Origin: Gracilariopsis chorda
Lineage: Eukaryota; Rhodophyta; Florideophyceae; Gracilariales; Gracilariaceae
Assembly (NCBI GenBank): GCA_003194525.1
Contig: NBIV01000408.1
Location: 1 to 64,000, forward strand
Length of the DNA: 64,000 bases
Reading direction: 5' to 3'
Positions within the stretch are counted from its first letter, which is position 1; every line of letters begins with the position of its first letter. The position numbers were made by a program, and so were the translations under genes. This document shows positions 30,707 to 43,883 of this stretch, piece after piece. The notes beneath the pieces are model-generated. The model was not told the origin of the DNA. It did no database searches and saw only the letters and a program-made list of their open reading frames with translations.

Positions 30707-33007
30707 TGATGATGTAAACGATAGTGTAAAGATGATGTTGGGCTTCGGCAGAAATGAAAAGGAAAGAAAGAAAGAAAATACAGAGTGAAGGTTGCCAGGC
30801 TTGGGGCGAGTTTACTTGGTAGTGCAACTTCAGCGTGTTATATAGCACCTCTACGTCACACTACAACTACAAGAAAACCCTATACCACTAAGTGGGGACA
30901 CCCAATACTACCAATCATAATCAAACATAACACGATAAGGGTTGCACACACTGATTCCAGCTTAGTACAACCATGCATAAGAACATAACAACACATTACA
31001 ACCATACCTGTTGGCAGTAGTACCTGTGCTTTCACTGAAAACCAAATGTTCCGGGAAGCATGGGCTGTTTTGGAGGGTACCTCTGCAAAAGTGCATATGC
31101 GCGTGTGCGCGAACCCAACGTGAAACTGGCTTCCGATCGGCTACTGCAAATGTACATATGCAACGTGGTGCGTACAAGTGGTATGGCATAACTGGATCGG
31201 TTGGACACACCCACGTGTCCAGCTACTACAGTAGTCACAGTGTACGTTGTGTGCAGGGGATACTGGTGAAGTGGTTGACACCTGGTACAATTGGTACAGC
31301 AGTGGTTGGTACAATGGTAAGGTGCGCATGCACTGTCAACCGGTTTACACATGCACGGGTATATTGATGACGTGGTTGTTGTGTGCATTGCCACATGATG
31401 ACATGGCACTAACACCACAGGTTACGTGCCGACTTACCGTGACGTGTTGACTTACCATGATGTGTTGGCATGTGCTGGCGTGTGTTGGAGTCGTGAATTT
31501 GTGCCTTGTCATGGTCATGTGTATGCACGTAACTATTACAGAACGTTGGTGCGTTGGTGTGCGTTGGTGTAATGAGGTTGTGCTGAGCTGGCTATGTCAT
31601 GTTAGATGATGATTGGTAGTATTGAGTGTCCCTGCTTAGTGGTTTAGGTTTTATTTGTAGTTGGTGTTCCCGCGCAATTCGAGTTTAGAGTGGTACATAA
31701 GATGTCTCTGAAGGACCTCCAAGTAAATCCAAGCCAGAGCTGGCGAACTTCCCTTCCATCCCCTCAACTTCCTTACAACTTTCAACGGGTTATGGGCCCA
31801 GCCCTGCCGACCGCTGCCGCTATCCCTTTCCCTCATCGCTCGTCTGTCGCCGCTCTCCCTCACCGCCGTTCATCCGTTTCGCCGTTGTTGCCTCTTTCGT
31901 CGTTGCGTCGGGTGTCTTGATCCTATTGTTGGTTGGTGTTGGTCATTCTCCTTTGGTTTGCGTTCCTCCCTGAGGGCAATGTGGTGGTAGTGGTTCGACG
32001 TTTACTTCCTATCGTTATTGCGTTGTTCCTCCCTTGTTGCCCGTGTTGTCGCCCGCTATCTATTTTGTGTGTGAAATTCCATCTATCTTGTGTTTTGGGA
32101 TCCCCGAGTCGTTTGTCGGGTCGTATCCGTGAGGTCGAGTCGGTCTAGTTTCGAAGTCTGGGCTCCGTGATCGTGTGCTCAGCAATTGTTTGTATTTCGT
32201 GTTTCTTGGTCATCATCTGGTTCCCAGTGCGACGAGCGGTTGATCCGGGTTACTTTGGGTGATTCCAGGTATCCGGGGACGTGAGCCTGGCGGCTTGAAC
32301 CAAAGCGGGTGTATTGTCGAGCGGCTTCCCACCGGTCCATTTGGACAGATAACGGTGACGGTCGTTAAGACCTGGTTAGTTCAGCGGGTGCATCGGTGGA
32401 CGGGGTGCCGTGGCGTACTGCGCTGGTGCGGGTGATTGAATTATTTGTTTTGATCCTGACTGCGTGTTGGGATTCTTGGGCTGTTGCGAAGGGATTCCAT
32501 AACGAGCTTTTGATCCGTGCATCTTACCCTTAGGCGTTTGTGCGGGGAGGTGACGTGGCGTAGGCTGACCTCCTTCTTAGGATCAGGCCGCGTGTGACCT
32601 TAAGTGGTTGCGCGTTAGCAGCGTACTTTGGTTCCCATAGTAGCTTCAGTTGCGAGGTCGCGCAAGTTCTTGCAAGAGGCCAGAAAGGGTTATACTTGGT
32701 GAAGGCATATCTTGGGTCATTAACCATCCTCTGGAAGCCTCGTAGAGAGCGACGCATCTTCTCCTTAGACGTAGGAGAAGGCAGACGGAAGAAGACGTCT
32801 TGTACCCGGAGCATCTCCGGGGGCCAGGGGTCCGACACCCTAGGGTAGCGGAGGTAGTTTCTCCCGTCAGTGCGCCCGAATTTGAAGTTTTGTTGTTGTT
32901 GTTGTCGTTGTTTTTGTTGTTATTGTTGTCGTTGTTGCCATTTTTGTACTACTTAAGTGCCGTAGGTCTTTCATCGCACCTGTGCTGTTTGTTGACATCT
33001 AATAAGC

Positions 33008-35083
33008 ATGGATTCATTCGGTGGCATCAAGATTGAAACGTTGGGCGAGGATAACTTCCATGTATGGAAGCAAAAGGTTGAGTTGCTGCTTGCACTCAAG
33101 GACCTCAATGACCATCTTGAATCCACCAGGCCTACGGAAGATGACGAGTTTTCAGCATGGAAGAAGAAAGACGCCAAGGCCAGGGCTGTTATTGGTCTCA
33201 GCATTAGTGATGAGCATTTGGACCATGTGAGGGATACCGAGAATGCTGCGGAAATGTGGAAAGCCATTTGCGATGTGTTCCAGCGTAAAACGCTGCTCAA
33301 CCGAATCAATGCAAGACGTGCCTTCTACACAGCCAAGATGCGAGATGATGAGAAAATGTTACACTTCATCAATCGTGTTCGTCATCTTGCATCGGATCTG
33401 AAGAGCATGGACGTAGTGGTTGAGGAAGAAGACATCGCTATGGCAATCCTATGTGGGCTACCAGACCGCTTCGAACACCTCATTGTCGCTATTGACACCA
33501 CGATTGGTGATCGCAAACTCGATTTAGAGTTTAAGAAGAGTCGTTCGATGCAAGAGGAACAGCGAATGAACGATCCTGCCAAGGAGAAGTCCGGAAGTGA
33601 CACGGCTTTGGTCGGTGCGCAGTCACGAAAGAAGTCCAGGGTGTGCTACTACTGTGGTAAGAAGGGGCATATCCAGAGAAACTGTTTCAAGAGACAACGT
33701 GACGAAGCTAGCAAAGAGCAGAGTGCTGCCGCAAACCCAGCTGTGCAGACCGATCTCGGCAACGAGAAACGAGGATGTGACAGTGACTCTGACTTTGTTT
33801 GTCTCATTGCGACAGGTTCTGTGGAAGAAAGTATCAGTGACTGGATTATTGACTCTGGTGCCACCGCCCATATGACGTATGACGAGTCCATGTTTGACAG
33901 TTATACCAAAAGAGAGTCTGGCGGTGTGAGCATCGGTAATGACTCGAAGCTGGAGTCTCTTGGTCATGGCAGTTTCCACCTCGATCTCGCTGTTGAAGGG
34001 CGTAAGAGCAAGTGCCGGTTGGGTGAAGTAGTGCACGTACCGAATCTAAGGTATCATCTGCTGTCAGTATCTACGATGTGTGACCTTGGTGCGCGAGTGG
34101 TGTTTGACAAAACCAAAGTATGTGTATACAAAGGCAACCCCATGATCGCCCAGGGCCGTCGCATCAAAGGACTGTACTACCTATGTACCGCGATTGAAGT
34201 ACCAGAAGACATGGACAACGCACTTGTGACTGACCTGTCACTATGGCATGCTCGAATGGCTCATGTGAATGTGGATGGTATCAAACATATGGCTCGTAAC
34301 GGTGTTGTGTCAGGGCTGAATGTGGACTTGAATCAATCGATGGATGTGTGTGACTCTTGTGTAGTGGGAAAATCTACACGTGCTCCAACTCCCAAGCAAG
34401 GGGGGGAACGGGCTTTGCACCCATTGGACCTAGTGCAATCGGACATTTGTGGTCCAATCCAAGTAGGTTCCTTGGGAGGTTCACGCTACTTCGTCACATT
34501 CATCGATGATCACTCCCGTTTTTGCTTCTTGTACATGCTCAAGACCAAGGATGAGGTGTTCCACGTGTTCGTGAAGTGGCTCAAGATGGTTCAAAATCAG
34601 AGTGACCGACATGTGAAAACCATCAACGCACGTCAGTCTGTGCTACATGCGTTACGCACAGACAATGCTGGTGAATATGTGTCAAAGAAGTTTTCACAAG
34701 AGCTTGAACGTCACGGTATTGAACATCAGCGAACGGTGCCTTACAATCCACATCAGAATGGTCTGGCCGAACGGTTCAACCGAACACTCATGGACTTGGT
34801 GAGATCGATGCTGCATCACAAGAAACTGCCAAAGAGCTTCTGGGCTGAAGCATTGAACGTTGCAGTGTATGTGCGCAATCGAGTCACCTGCAAGGCCCTT
34901 CCGAGTGACGTGACACCACTCGAGATGTGGAGTGGATATGAACCTGACTTGAGCAATCTGCGTGTGTTCGGTAGCCGGTGCTGGTACAAAGTGGTGGACC
35001 ACAAGTTGAAGAAGCCGGAGCAACGTGCCGTAGAGGCGATCTTTATTGGGTACACATCTGGATCGAACGGATACAAACTGTAG
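33008..35083 (+). pseudogene. F1 Gag-protease-integrase ending at TAG (unit 2)
   Basis: Identical in translation to the unit 1 copy, with the same Trp-to-TAG change at 35081-35083. One silent difference (AAG codon GAG/GAA at 33586). All Gag, protease and integrase motifs are kept. Confidence 0.9.
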
Positions 35084-35101
35084 GATGCGCAAAAGAAGAA
35101 G

Positions 35102-36037
35102 GTGGTTGTGTCGAGGGATGTGAAGTTTGACGAATGTAGTGGTTCAAATCAAGATACTCACCACGTTAATGATGACGACTATGCTGAGATCGACATCATG
35201 GACAATCCGAAATCAAACATCACCTCCACCTCTACTACACCCACCGATGCTGCCCAAGTTGAACCCGCTGCTCCAGATACTCCACCAGAAGAAGCTTCAG
35301 GCAGTGGCCACGATGAGCCCACAGCTGACACAGAAGATGAGCCAGACGTACCAGATCCACAACCACTTCGGAGATCCACTCGTGAGCGTAGAGCGCCTAC
35401 CTCGTGGTGGCGTGGAACTGCCCTACTCACTGCCAGTGATGACATCCCATCCTCATACTCGGATGCGGTGTCACGTCCTGATTCAAAAGCGTGGACAAAG
35501 GCCATGAACAGTGAGTACGAGCCTCTGATGGAGCATGACACATGGAAGTTAAGGCCAAGGCCCACTGACAGCAACGTGATATCATCCAGTGGGTATGTGT
35601 TAATGATGTGCGGTGCTCCTGTGTCTTGGAGCTCGCGCCAACAGGAAGTAGTTGCATTGTCCAGCGCTGAGGCTGAGTATGTGAGTCTGTGCAGTGGGAC
35701 GAAGGAAGCGATCTGGCTGAGACGACTGTGGAGTGGCATTGGCAACGCAAGTGGACTACACGTGGATGAGTCAGTGACGCTAATGGTTGAGCCCACAACT
35801 GTGTACGTGGACAACCAAGGTTGCATCGACCTTGCTCGAAATGGAGTTGTGAACAAGCGTACTAAGCACATTGATATTCGCTTTCACTTCACCAGAGAGG
35901 CTCTACGCGACAAAGCCGTCCAGTTGCAGTACTGTTCCACGGAAGACATGGTTGCAGATATGCTGACGAAAGCGCTCGGTCGAGTTACGCTGGCAAGGTT
36001 CCGCGGTGACTGTGGATCGCTCCCCTTAGACCTTTGA
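35102..36037 (+). pseudogene. F1 linker and RNase H with RT core deleted (unit 2)
   Basis: Same in-frame 996-bp RT deletion as unit 1; the translation is identical. Confidence 0.9.
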
Positions 36038-37840
36038 AGTCAGTGACAGAGGGGGGGTGTTGGCAGTAGTACCTGTGCTGTCACTGAAAACCAAATGTTC
36101 CGGGGAGCATGGTCTGTTTTGGAGGGTACCTCTGCAAACGCGCATATGCGCGTGTGCGCGACCCCAACGTGAAACTGGCTTCGCCAGCTCTAGCTTGGAT
36201 TTACTTGGAGGTCCTTCAGGCACATCTTATGTACCACTCTAAACTCGAATTGCGCTGGAACACCAACTACAAGTAAAACCTAAACCACTAAGCAGGGACA
36301 CTCAATACTACCAATCATCATCTAACATGACATAGCCAGCTCAGCACAACCTCATTACATCAACGCACACCAACGCACCAACGTTCCGTAATAGTTACGT
36401 GCATACACATGACCATGACAAGGCACAAATTCACGACTCCAACACACGCCAGCACATGCCAACACATCACGGTAAGTCAACACGTCACGGTAAGTCGGCA
36501 CGTAACCTGTGGTGTTAGTGCCATGTCATCAATATACCCGTGCATGTGTAAACCTGTTGACAGTGCATGCGCACCTTACCATTGTACCAACCACTGCTGT
36601 ACCACTTGTACCAGGTGTCAACCACTTCACCAGTATCCCCTGCACACAACGTATACTGTGACCACTGTAGTAGCTGGACACGTGGGTGTGTCCAACCGAT
36701 CCAGTTATGCCATACCACTTGTACGCACCACGTTGCATATGTACATTTGCAGTAGCCAATCAGAAGCCAGTTTCACGTTGGGTTCGCGCACACGCGCATA
36801 TGCGCTTTTGCAGAGGTACCCTCCAAAACAGCCCATGCTTCCCGGAACATTTGGTTTTCAGTGACAGCACAGGTACTACTGCCAACAGGTATGGTTGTAA
36901 TGTGTTGTTATGTTCTTATGCATGGTTGTACTAAGCTGGAATCAGTGTGTGCAACCCTTATCGTGTTATGTTTGATTATGATTGGTAGTATTGGGTGTCC
37001 CCACTTAGTGGTGTAGGGTTTTCTTGTAGTGGTAGTGCGAAGTAGATGTGCTATATAAGACTCTGAAGTCGCAGTACCAATTAAACTCGCCTCCAAGCCT
37101 GGCAACCTTCACTCTTTATTTTCTTTCTTTCTTTCCTTTTCATTTCTGCCAAAGCCCAACATCATCTATCAACATCATTTCATATCAACAGGTTATGGGC
37201 CCAGAGCGTCGATATTTGCAGACGTTGCTCCGTTTTAACTTCTTTTATTTTGCGTGCGCGCGTAAGATCGAGCTAATATCCTGCAAGAGACCAGCACGGG
37301 TTAACTGGTGAAAGCATATCGCGCTTGTTAGTAACCTCCCTGGGACGTTTCTTACGGATTGAGCACCCTACTCGTGAAGTGCAGGGAGTAGGGCAGGTCG
37401 AAGAAAATCGCACCTCGAACCTGGAGAGAGCATCCAGGGTCCAGGGGTTCAACCCTTAGGGTAGCGGAGGTAGTTTCTCCTGTCAGTGCGCCCGTCTTTG
37501 CGAAGTTTCATCTTTTATATTGTTTTCCGAGTGCGCTTCAGAGCCACTTTTGAGTATACTCCGGGCGTCGCGTACCCGAACTCCGCCTGTGATTCGCGTA
37601 CGGGACGCGTCTGGACGAGCGTTGAGACTTTTTTACACGGTCTCCGCTGGCATCTGAGCTGTTGAGTGTCGACAAATCTCTACTCCAGTATCTCTTTCTT
37701 ACTGTGACATCAGCTACAATTCAGCGCCTGTACCGCCATCTTTCTCTTTAATCCCAGCTGATGGTCGATTCAAGGCATCGAGTCCCTCACTCTGCTACAT
37801 TTGTTTTAATTACTTTGGTATTTGAACTCCTTCTGGAACA

Positions 37841-38552
37841 ATGTCTGAATCCGAAGTTGAGTCCGAAACCACCTCTGGTGTGAAGATCCCTCGCTTCCAT
37901 GGTAAACGTTATACGTTATGGCGACATCGTCTACGAGCTGCATGTCCCATCAATGGAGTCTGGAATGTCGTAATATCAGGCTCGGAGGGGTCATACAGTC
38001 CTACCACGACGCAAGCGTCGGGCTCAAGCGATCCGCAGACCACTGCAGTGTACTTGCCAAACGAGAAAAGGCATGCGCAATCATAATATGCGCACTTGGA
38101 GATGCCCCTCTGCATGTGGTTATAGACGTCGATGATGACCCTGGGATTATGCTCCAACTTCTTGATGCGAGGTATGCATCCAATAGGACAGTGTCACGTA
38201 TTGCTGTACAAACCCAGCTATTCAAAATGTCGTATAATGGTCAGAATATGTCGGAATATGTCGACCGGTTTGCGTCCCTATTCTCTCAGCTAGACCGAAT
38301 GGGGAAGGATGCTGCCATTCCCGAATCCCACAAGGCGCCAATACTGTTAGCCTCTATTGATCCCAACTGCTTACTGGAGTCAACGGCTGCGGCACTTCGG
38401 AAAAGGACATCTCGGAATTGACATGGGACTATGTGGTCACTACCCTCATAGACGAATATAATGCTCGCCAAGTTGATTCACCGGGTTCTGCTCATAGTCG
38501 CAAACGGATGAAGAGCAGAAGAAAGGGCAGTAGCCGTTCAAGTGGCCACACC
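37841..38552 (+). pseudogene. F2 gag, frameshifted and truncated (unit 3)
   Basis: Same reading and same two frameshifts as units 1 and 2. Confidence 0.8.
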
Positions 38553-40853
38553 TGATGATGTAAACGATAGTGTAAAGATGATGTTGGGCTTCGGCAGAAA
38601 TGAAAAGGAAAGAAAGAAAGAAAATACAGAGTGAAGGTTGCCAGGCTTGGGGCGAGTTTACTTGGTAGTGCAACTTCAGCGTGTTATATAGCACCTCTAC
38701 GTCACACTACAACTACAAGAAAACCCTATACCACTAAGTGGGGACACCCAATACTACCAATCATAATCAAACATAACACGATAAGGGTTGCACACACTGA
38801 TTCCAGCTTAGTACAACCATGCATAAGAACATAACAACACATTACAACCATACCTGTTGGCAGTAGTACCTGTGCTTTCACTGAAAACCAAATGTTCCGG
38901 GAAGCATGGGCTGTTTTGGAGGGTACCTCTGCAAAAGTGCATATGCGCGTGTGCGCGAACCCAACGTGAAACTGGCTTCCGATCGGCTACTGCAAATGTA
39001 CATATGCAACGTGGTGCGTACAAGTGGTATGGCATAACTGGATCGGTTGGACACACCCACGTGTCCAGCTACTACAGTAGTCACAGTGTACGTTGTGTGC
39101 AGGGGATACTGGTGAAGTGGTTGACACCTGGTACAATTGGTACAGCAGTGGTTGGTACAATGGTAAGGTGCGCATGCACTGTCAACCGGTTTACACATGC
39201 ACGGGTATATTGATGACGTGGTTGTTGTGTGCATTGCCACATGATGACATGGCACTAACACCACAGGTTACGTGCCGACTTACCGTGACGTGTTGACTTA
39301 CCATGATGTGTTGGCATGTGCTGGCGTGTGTTGGAGTCGTGAATTTGTGCCTTGTCATGGTCATGTGTATGCACGTAACTATTACAGAACGTTGGTGCGT
39401 TGGTGTGCGTTGGTGTAATGAGGTTGTGCTGAGCTGGCTATGTCATGTTAGATGATGATTGGTAGTATTGAGTGTCCCTGCTTAGTGGTTTAGGTTTTAT
39501 TTGTAGTTGGTGTTCCCGCGCAATTCGAGTTTAGAGTGGTACATAAGATGTCTCTGAAGGACCTCCAAGTAAATCCAAGCCAGAGCTGGCGAACTTCCCT
39601 TCCATCCCCTCAACTTCCTTACAACTTTCAACGGGTTATGGGCCCAGCCCTGCCGACCGCTGCCGCTATCCCTTTCCCTCATCGCTCGTCTGTCGCCGCT
39701 CTCCCTCACCGCCGTTCATCCGTTTCGCCGTTGTTGCCTCTTTCGTCGTTGCGTCGGGTGTCTTGATCCTATTGTTGGTTGGTGTTGGTCATTCTCCTTT
39801 GGTTTGCGTTCCTCCCTGAGGGCAATGTGGTGGTAGTGGTTCGACGTTTACTTCCTATCGTTATTGCGTTGTTCCTCCCTTGTTGCCCGTGTTGTCGCCC
39901 GCTATCTATTTTGTGTGTGAAATTCCATCTATCTTGTGTTTTGGGATCCCCGAGTCGTTTGTCGGGTCGTATCCGTGAGGTCGAGTCGGTCTAGTTTCGA
40001 AGTCTGGGCTCCGTGATCGTGTGCTCAGCAATTGTTTGTATTTCGTGTTTCTTGGTCATCATCTGGTTCCCAGTGCGACGAGCGGTTGATCCGGGTTACT
40101 TTGGGTGATTCCAGGTATCCGGGGACGTGAGCCTGGCGGCTTGAACCAAAGCGGGTGTATTGTCGAGCGGCTTCCCACCGGTCCATTTGGACAGATAACG
40201 GTGACGGTCGTTAAGACCTGGTTAGTTCAGCGGGTGCATCGGTGGACGGGGTGCCGTGGCGTACTGCGCTGGTGCGGGTGATTGAATTATTTGTTTTGAT
40301 CCTGACTGCGTGTTGGGATTCTTGGGCTGTTGCGAAGGGATTCCATAACGAGCTTTTGATCCGTGCATCTTACCCTTAGGCGTTTGTGCGGGGAGGTGAC
40401 GTGGCGTAGGCTGACCTCCTTCTTAGGATCAGGCCGCGTGTGACCTTAAGTGGTTGCGCGTTAGCAGCGTACTTTGGTTCCCATAGTAGCTTCAGTTGCG
40501 AGGTCGCGCAAGTTCTTGCAAGAGGCCAGAAAGGGTTATACTTGGTGAAGGCATATCTTGGGTCATTAACCATCCTCTGGAAGCCTCGTAGAGAGCGACG
40601 CATCTTCTCCTTAGACGTAGGAGAAGGCAGACGGAAGAAGACGTCTTGTACCCGGAGCATCTCCGGGGGCCAGGGGTCCGACACCCTAGGGTAGCGGAGG
40701 TAGTTTCTCCCGTCAGTGCGCCCGAATTTGAAGTTTTGTTGTTGTTGTTGTCGTTGTTTTTGTTGTTATTGTTGTCGTTGTTGCCATTTTTGTACTACTT
40801 AAGTGCCGTAGGTCTTTCATCGCACCTGTGCTGTTTGTTGACATCTAATAAGC

Positions 40854-42929
40854 ATGGATTCATTCGGTGGCATCAAGATTGAAACGTTGGGCGAGGATAA
40901 CTTCCATGTATGGAAGCAAAAGGTTGAGTTGCTGCTTGCACTCAAGGACCTCAATGACCATCTTGAATCCACCAGGCCTACGGAAGATGACGAGTTTTCA
41001 GCATGGAAGAAGAAAGACGCCAAGGCCAGGGCTGTTATTGGTCTCAGCATTAGTGATGAGCATTTGGACCATGTGAGGGATACCGAGAATGCTGCGGAAA
41101 TGTGGAAAGCCATTTGCGATGTGTTCCAGCGTAAAACGCTGCTCAACCGAATCAATGCAAGACGTGCCTTCTACACAGCCAAGATGCGAGATGATGAGAA
41201 AATGTTACACTTCATCAATCGTGTTCGTCATCTTGCATCGGATCTGAAGAGCATGGACGTAGTGGTTGAGGAAGAAGACATCGCTATGGCAATCCTATGT
41301 GGGCTACCAGACCGCTTCGAACACCTCATTGTCGCTATTGACACCACGATTGGTGATCGCAAACTCGATTTAGAGTTTAAGAAGAGTCGTTCGATGCAAG
41401 AGGAACAGCGAATGAACGATCCTGCCAAGGAGAAGTCCGGAAGTGACACGGCTTTGGTCGGTGCGCAGTCACGAAAGAAGTCCAGGGTGTGCTACTACTG
41501 TGGTAAGAAGGGGCATATCCAGAGAAACTGTTTCAAGAGACAACGTGACGAAGCTAGCAAAGAGCAGAGTGCTGCCGCAAACCCAGCTGTGCAGACCGAT
41601 CTCGGCAACGAGAAACGAGGATGTGACAGTGACTCTGACTTTGTTTGTCTCATTGCGACAGGTTCTGTGGAAGAAAGTATCAGTGACTGGATTATTGACT
41701 CTGGTGCCACCGCCCATATGACGTATGACGAGTCCATGTTTGACAGTTATACCAAAAGAGAGTCTGGCGGTGTGAGCATCGGTAATGACTCGAAGCTGGA
41801 GTCTCTTGGTCATGGCAGTTTCCACCTCGATCTCGCTGTTGAAGGGCGTAAGAGCAAGTGCCGGTTGGGTGAAGTAGTGCACGTACCGAATCTAAGGTAT
41901 CATCTGCTGTCAGTATCTACGATGTGTGACCTTGGTGCGCGAGTGGTGTTTGACAAAACCAAAGTATGTGTATACAAAGGCAACCCCATGATCGCCCAGG
42001 GCCGTCGCATCAAAGGACTGTACTACCTATGTACCGCGATTGAAGTACCAGAAGACATGGACAACGCACTTGTGACTGACCTGTCACTATGGCATGCTCG
42101 AATGGCTCATGTGAATGTGGATGGTATCAAACATATGGCTCGTAACGGTGTTGTGTCAGGGCTGAATGTGGACTTGAATCAATCGATGGATGTGTGTGAC
42201 TCTTGTGTAGTGGGAAAATCTACACGTGCTCCAACTCCCAAGCAAGGGGGGGAACGGGCTTTGCACCCATTGGACCTAGTGCAATCGGACATTTGTGGTC
42301 CAATCCAAGTAGGTTCCTTGGGAGGTTCACGCTACTTCGTCACATTCATCGATGATCACTCCCGTTTTTGCTTCTTGTACATGCTCAAGACCAAGGATGA
42401 GGTGTTCCACGTGTTCGTGAAGTGGCTCAAGATGGTTCAAAATCAGAGTGACCGACATGTGAAAACCATCAACGCACGTCAGTCTGTGCTACATGCGTTA
42501 CGCACAGACAATGCTGGTGAATATGTGTCAAAGAAGTTTTCACAAGAGCTTGAACGTCACGGTATTGAACATCAGCGAACGGTGCCTTACAATCCACATC
42601 AGAATGGTCTGGCCGAACGGTTCAACCGAACACTCATGGACTTGGTGAGATCGATGCTGCATCACAAGAAACTGCCAAAGAGCTTCTGGGCTGAAGCATT
42701 GAACGTTGCAGTGTATGTGCGCAATCGAGTCACCTGCAAGGCCCTTCCGAGTGACGTGACACCACTCGAGATGTGGAGTGGATATGAACCTGACTTGAGC
42801 AATCTGCGTGTGTTCGGTAGCCGGTGCTGGTACAAAGTGGTGGACCACAAGTTGAAGAAGCCGGAGCAACGTGCCGTAGAGGCGATCTTTATTGGGTACA
42901 CATCTGGATCGAACGGATACAAACTGTAG
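40854..42929 (+). pseudogene. F1 Gag-protease-integrase ending at TAG (unit 3)
   Basis: Translation identical to units 1 and 2, with the same TAG (42927-42929). It shares the GAG codon variant with unit 2. Confidence 0.9.
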
Positions 42930-42947
42930 GATGCGCAAAAGAAGAAG

Positions 42948-43883
42948 GTGGTTGTGTCGAGGGATGTGAAGTTTGACGAATGTAGTGGTTCAAATCAAGA
43001 TACTCACCACGTTAATGATGACGACTATGCTGAGATCGACATCATGGACAATCCGAAATCAAACATCACCTCCACCTCTACTACACCCACCGATGCTGCC
43101 CAAGTTGAACCCGCTGCTCCAGATACTCCACCAGAAGAAGCTTCAGGCAGTGGCCACGATGAGCCCACAGCTGACACAGAAGATGAGCCAGACGTACCAG
43201 ATCCACAACCACTTCGGAGATCCACTCGTGAGCGTAGAGCGCCTACCTCGTGGTGGCGTGGAACTGCCCTACTCACTGCCAGTGATGACATCCCATCCTC
43301 ATACTCGGATGCGGTGTCACGTCCTGATTCAAAAGCGTGGACAAAGGCCATGAACAGTGAGTACGAGCCTCTGATGGAGCATGACACATGGAAGTTAAGG
43401 CCAAGGCCCACTGACAGCAACGTGATATCATCCAGTGGGTATGTGTTAATGATGTGCGGTGCTCCTGTGTCTTGGAGCTCGCGCCAACAGGAAGTAGTTG
43501 CATTGTCCAGCGCTGAGGCTGAGTATGTGAGTCTGTGCAGTGGGACGAAGGAAGCGATCTGGCTGAGACGACTGTGGAGTGGCATTGGCAACGCAAGTGG
43601 ACTACACGTGGATGAGTCAGTGACGCTAATGGTTGAGCCCACAACTGTGTACGTGGACAACCAAGGTTGCATCGACCTTGCTCGAAATGGAGTTGTGAAC
43701 AAGCGTACTAAGCACATTGATATTCGCTTTCACTTCACCAGAGAGGCTTTACGCGACAAATCCGTCCAGTTGCAGTACTGTTCCACGGAAGACATGGTTG
43801 CAGATATGCTGACGAAAGCGCTCGGTCGAGTTACGCTGGCAAGGTTCCGCGGTGACTGTGGATCGCTCCCCTTAGACCTTTGA
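42948..43883 (+). pseudogene. F1 linker and RNase H with RT core deleted (unit 3)
   Basis: As in unit 1 but with a private Ala-to-Ser change (RDKSVQLQY; TCC near 43761) and a silent CTC-to-TTA-type difference just before it, so unit 3 is a distinguishable copy rather than a pure duplicate. Confidence 0.88.

Larger units (their letters stand above)
29042..36887 (+). repeat. Array unit 2
   Basis: LTR2 29042-29344, PBS 29345-29358, F2 leader RNA 29436-29648, inverted LTR2 30707-31008, LTR1 31009-31787, F1 leader RNA 32671-32878, 3' LTR1 fragment 36058-36182, inverted LTR1 36183-36887. Carries GCTTTCACTG at 31031, where unit 1 has GCTGTCACTG. Confidence 0.9.
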
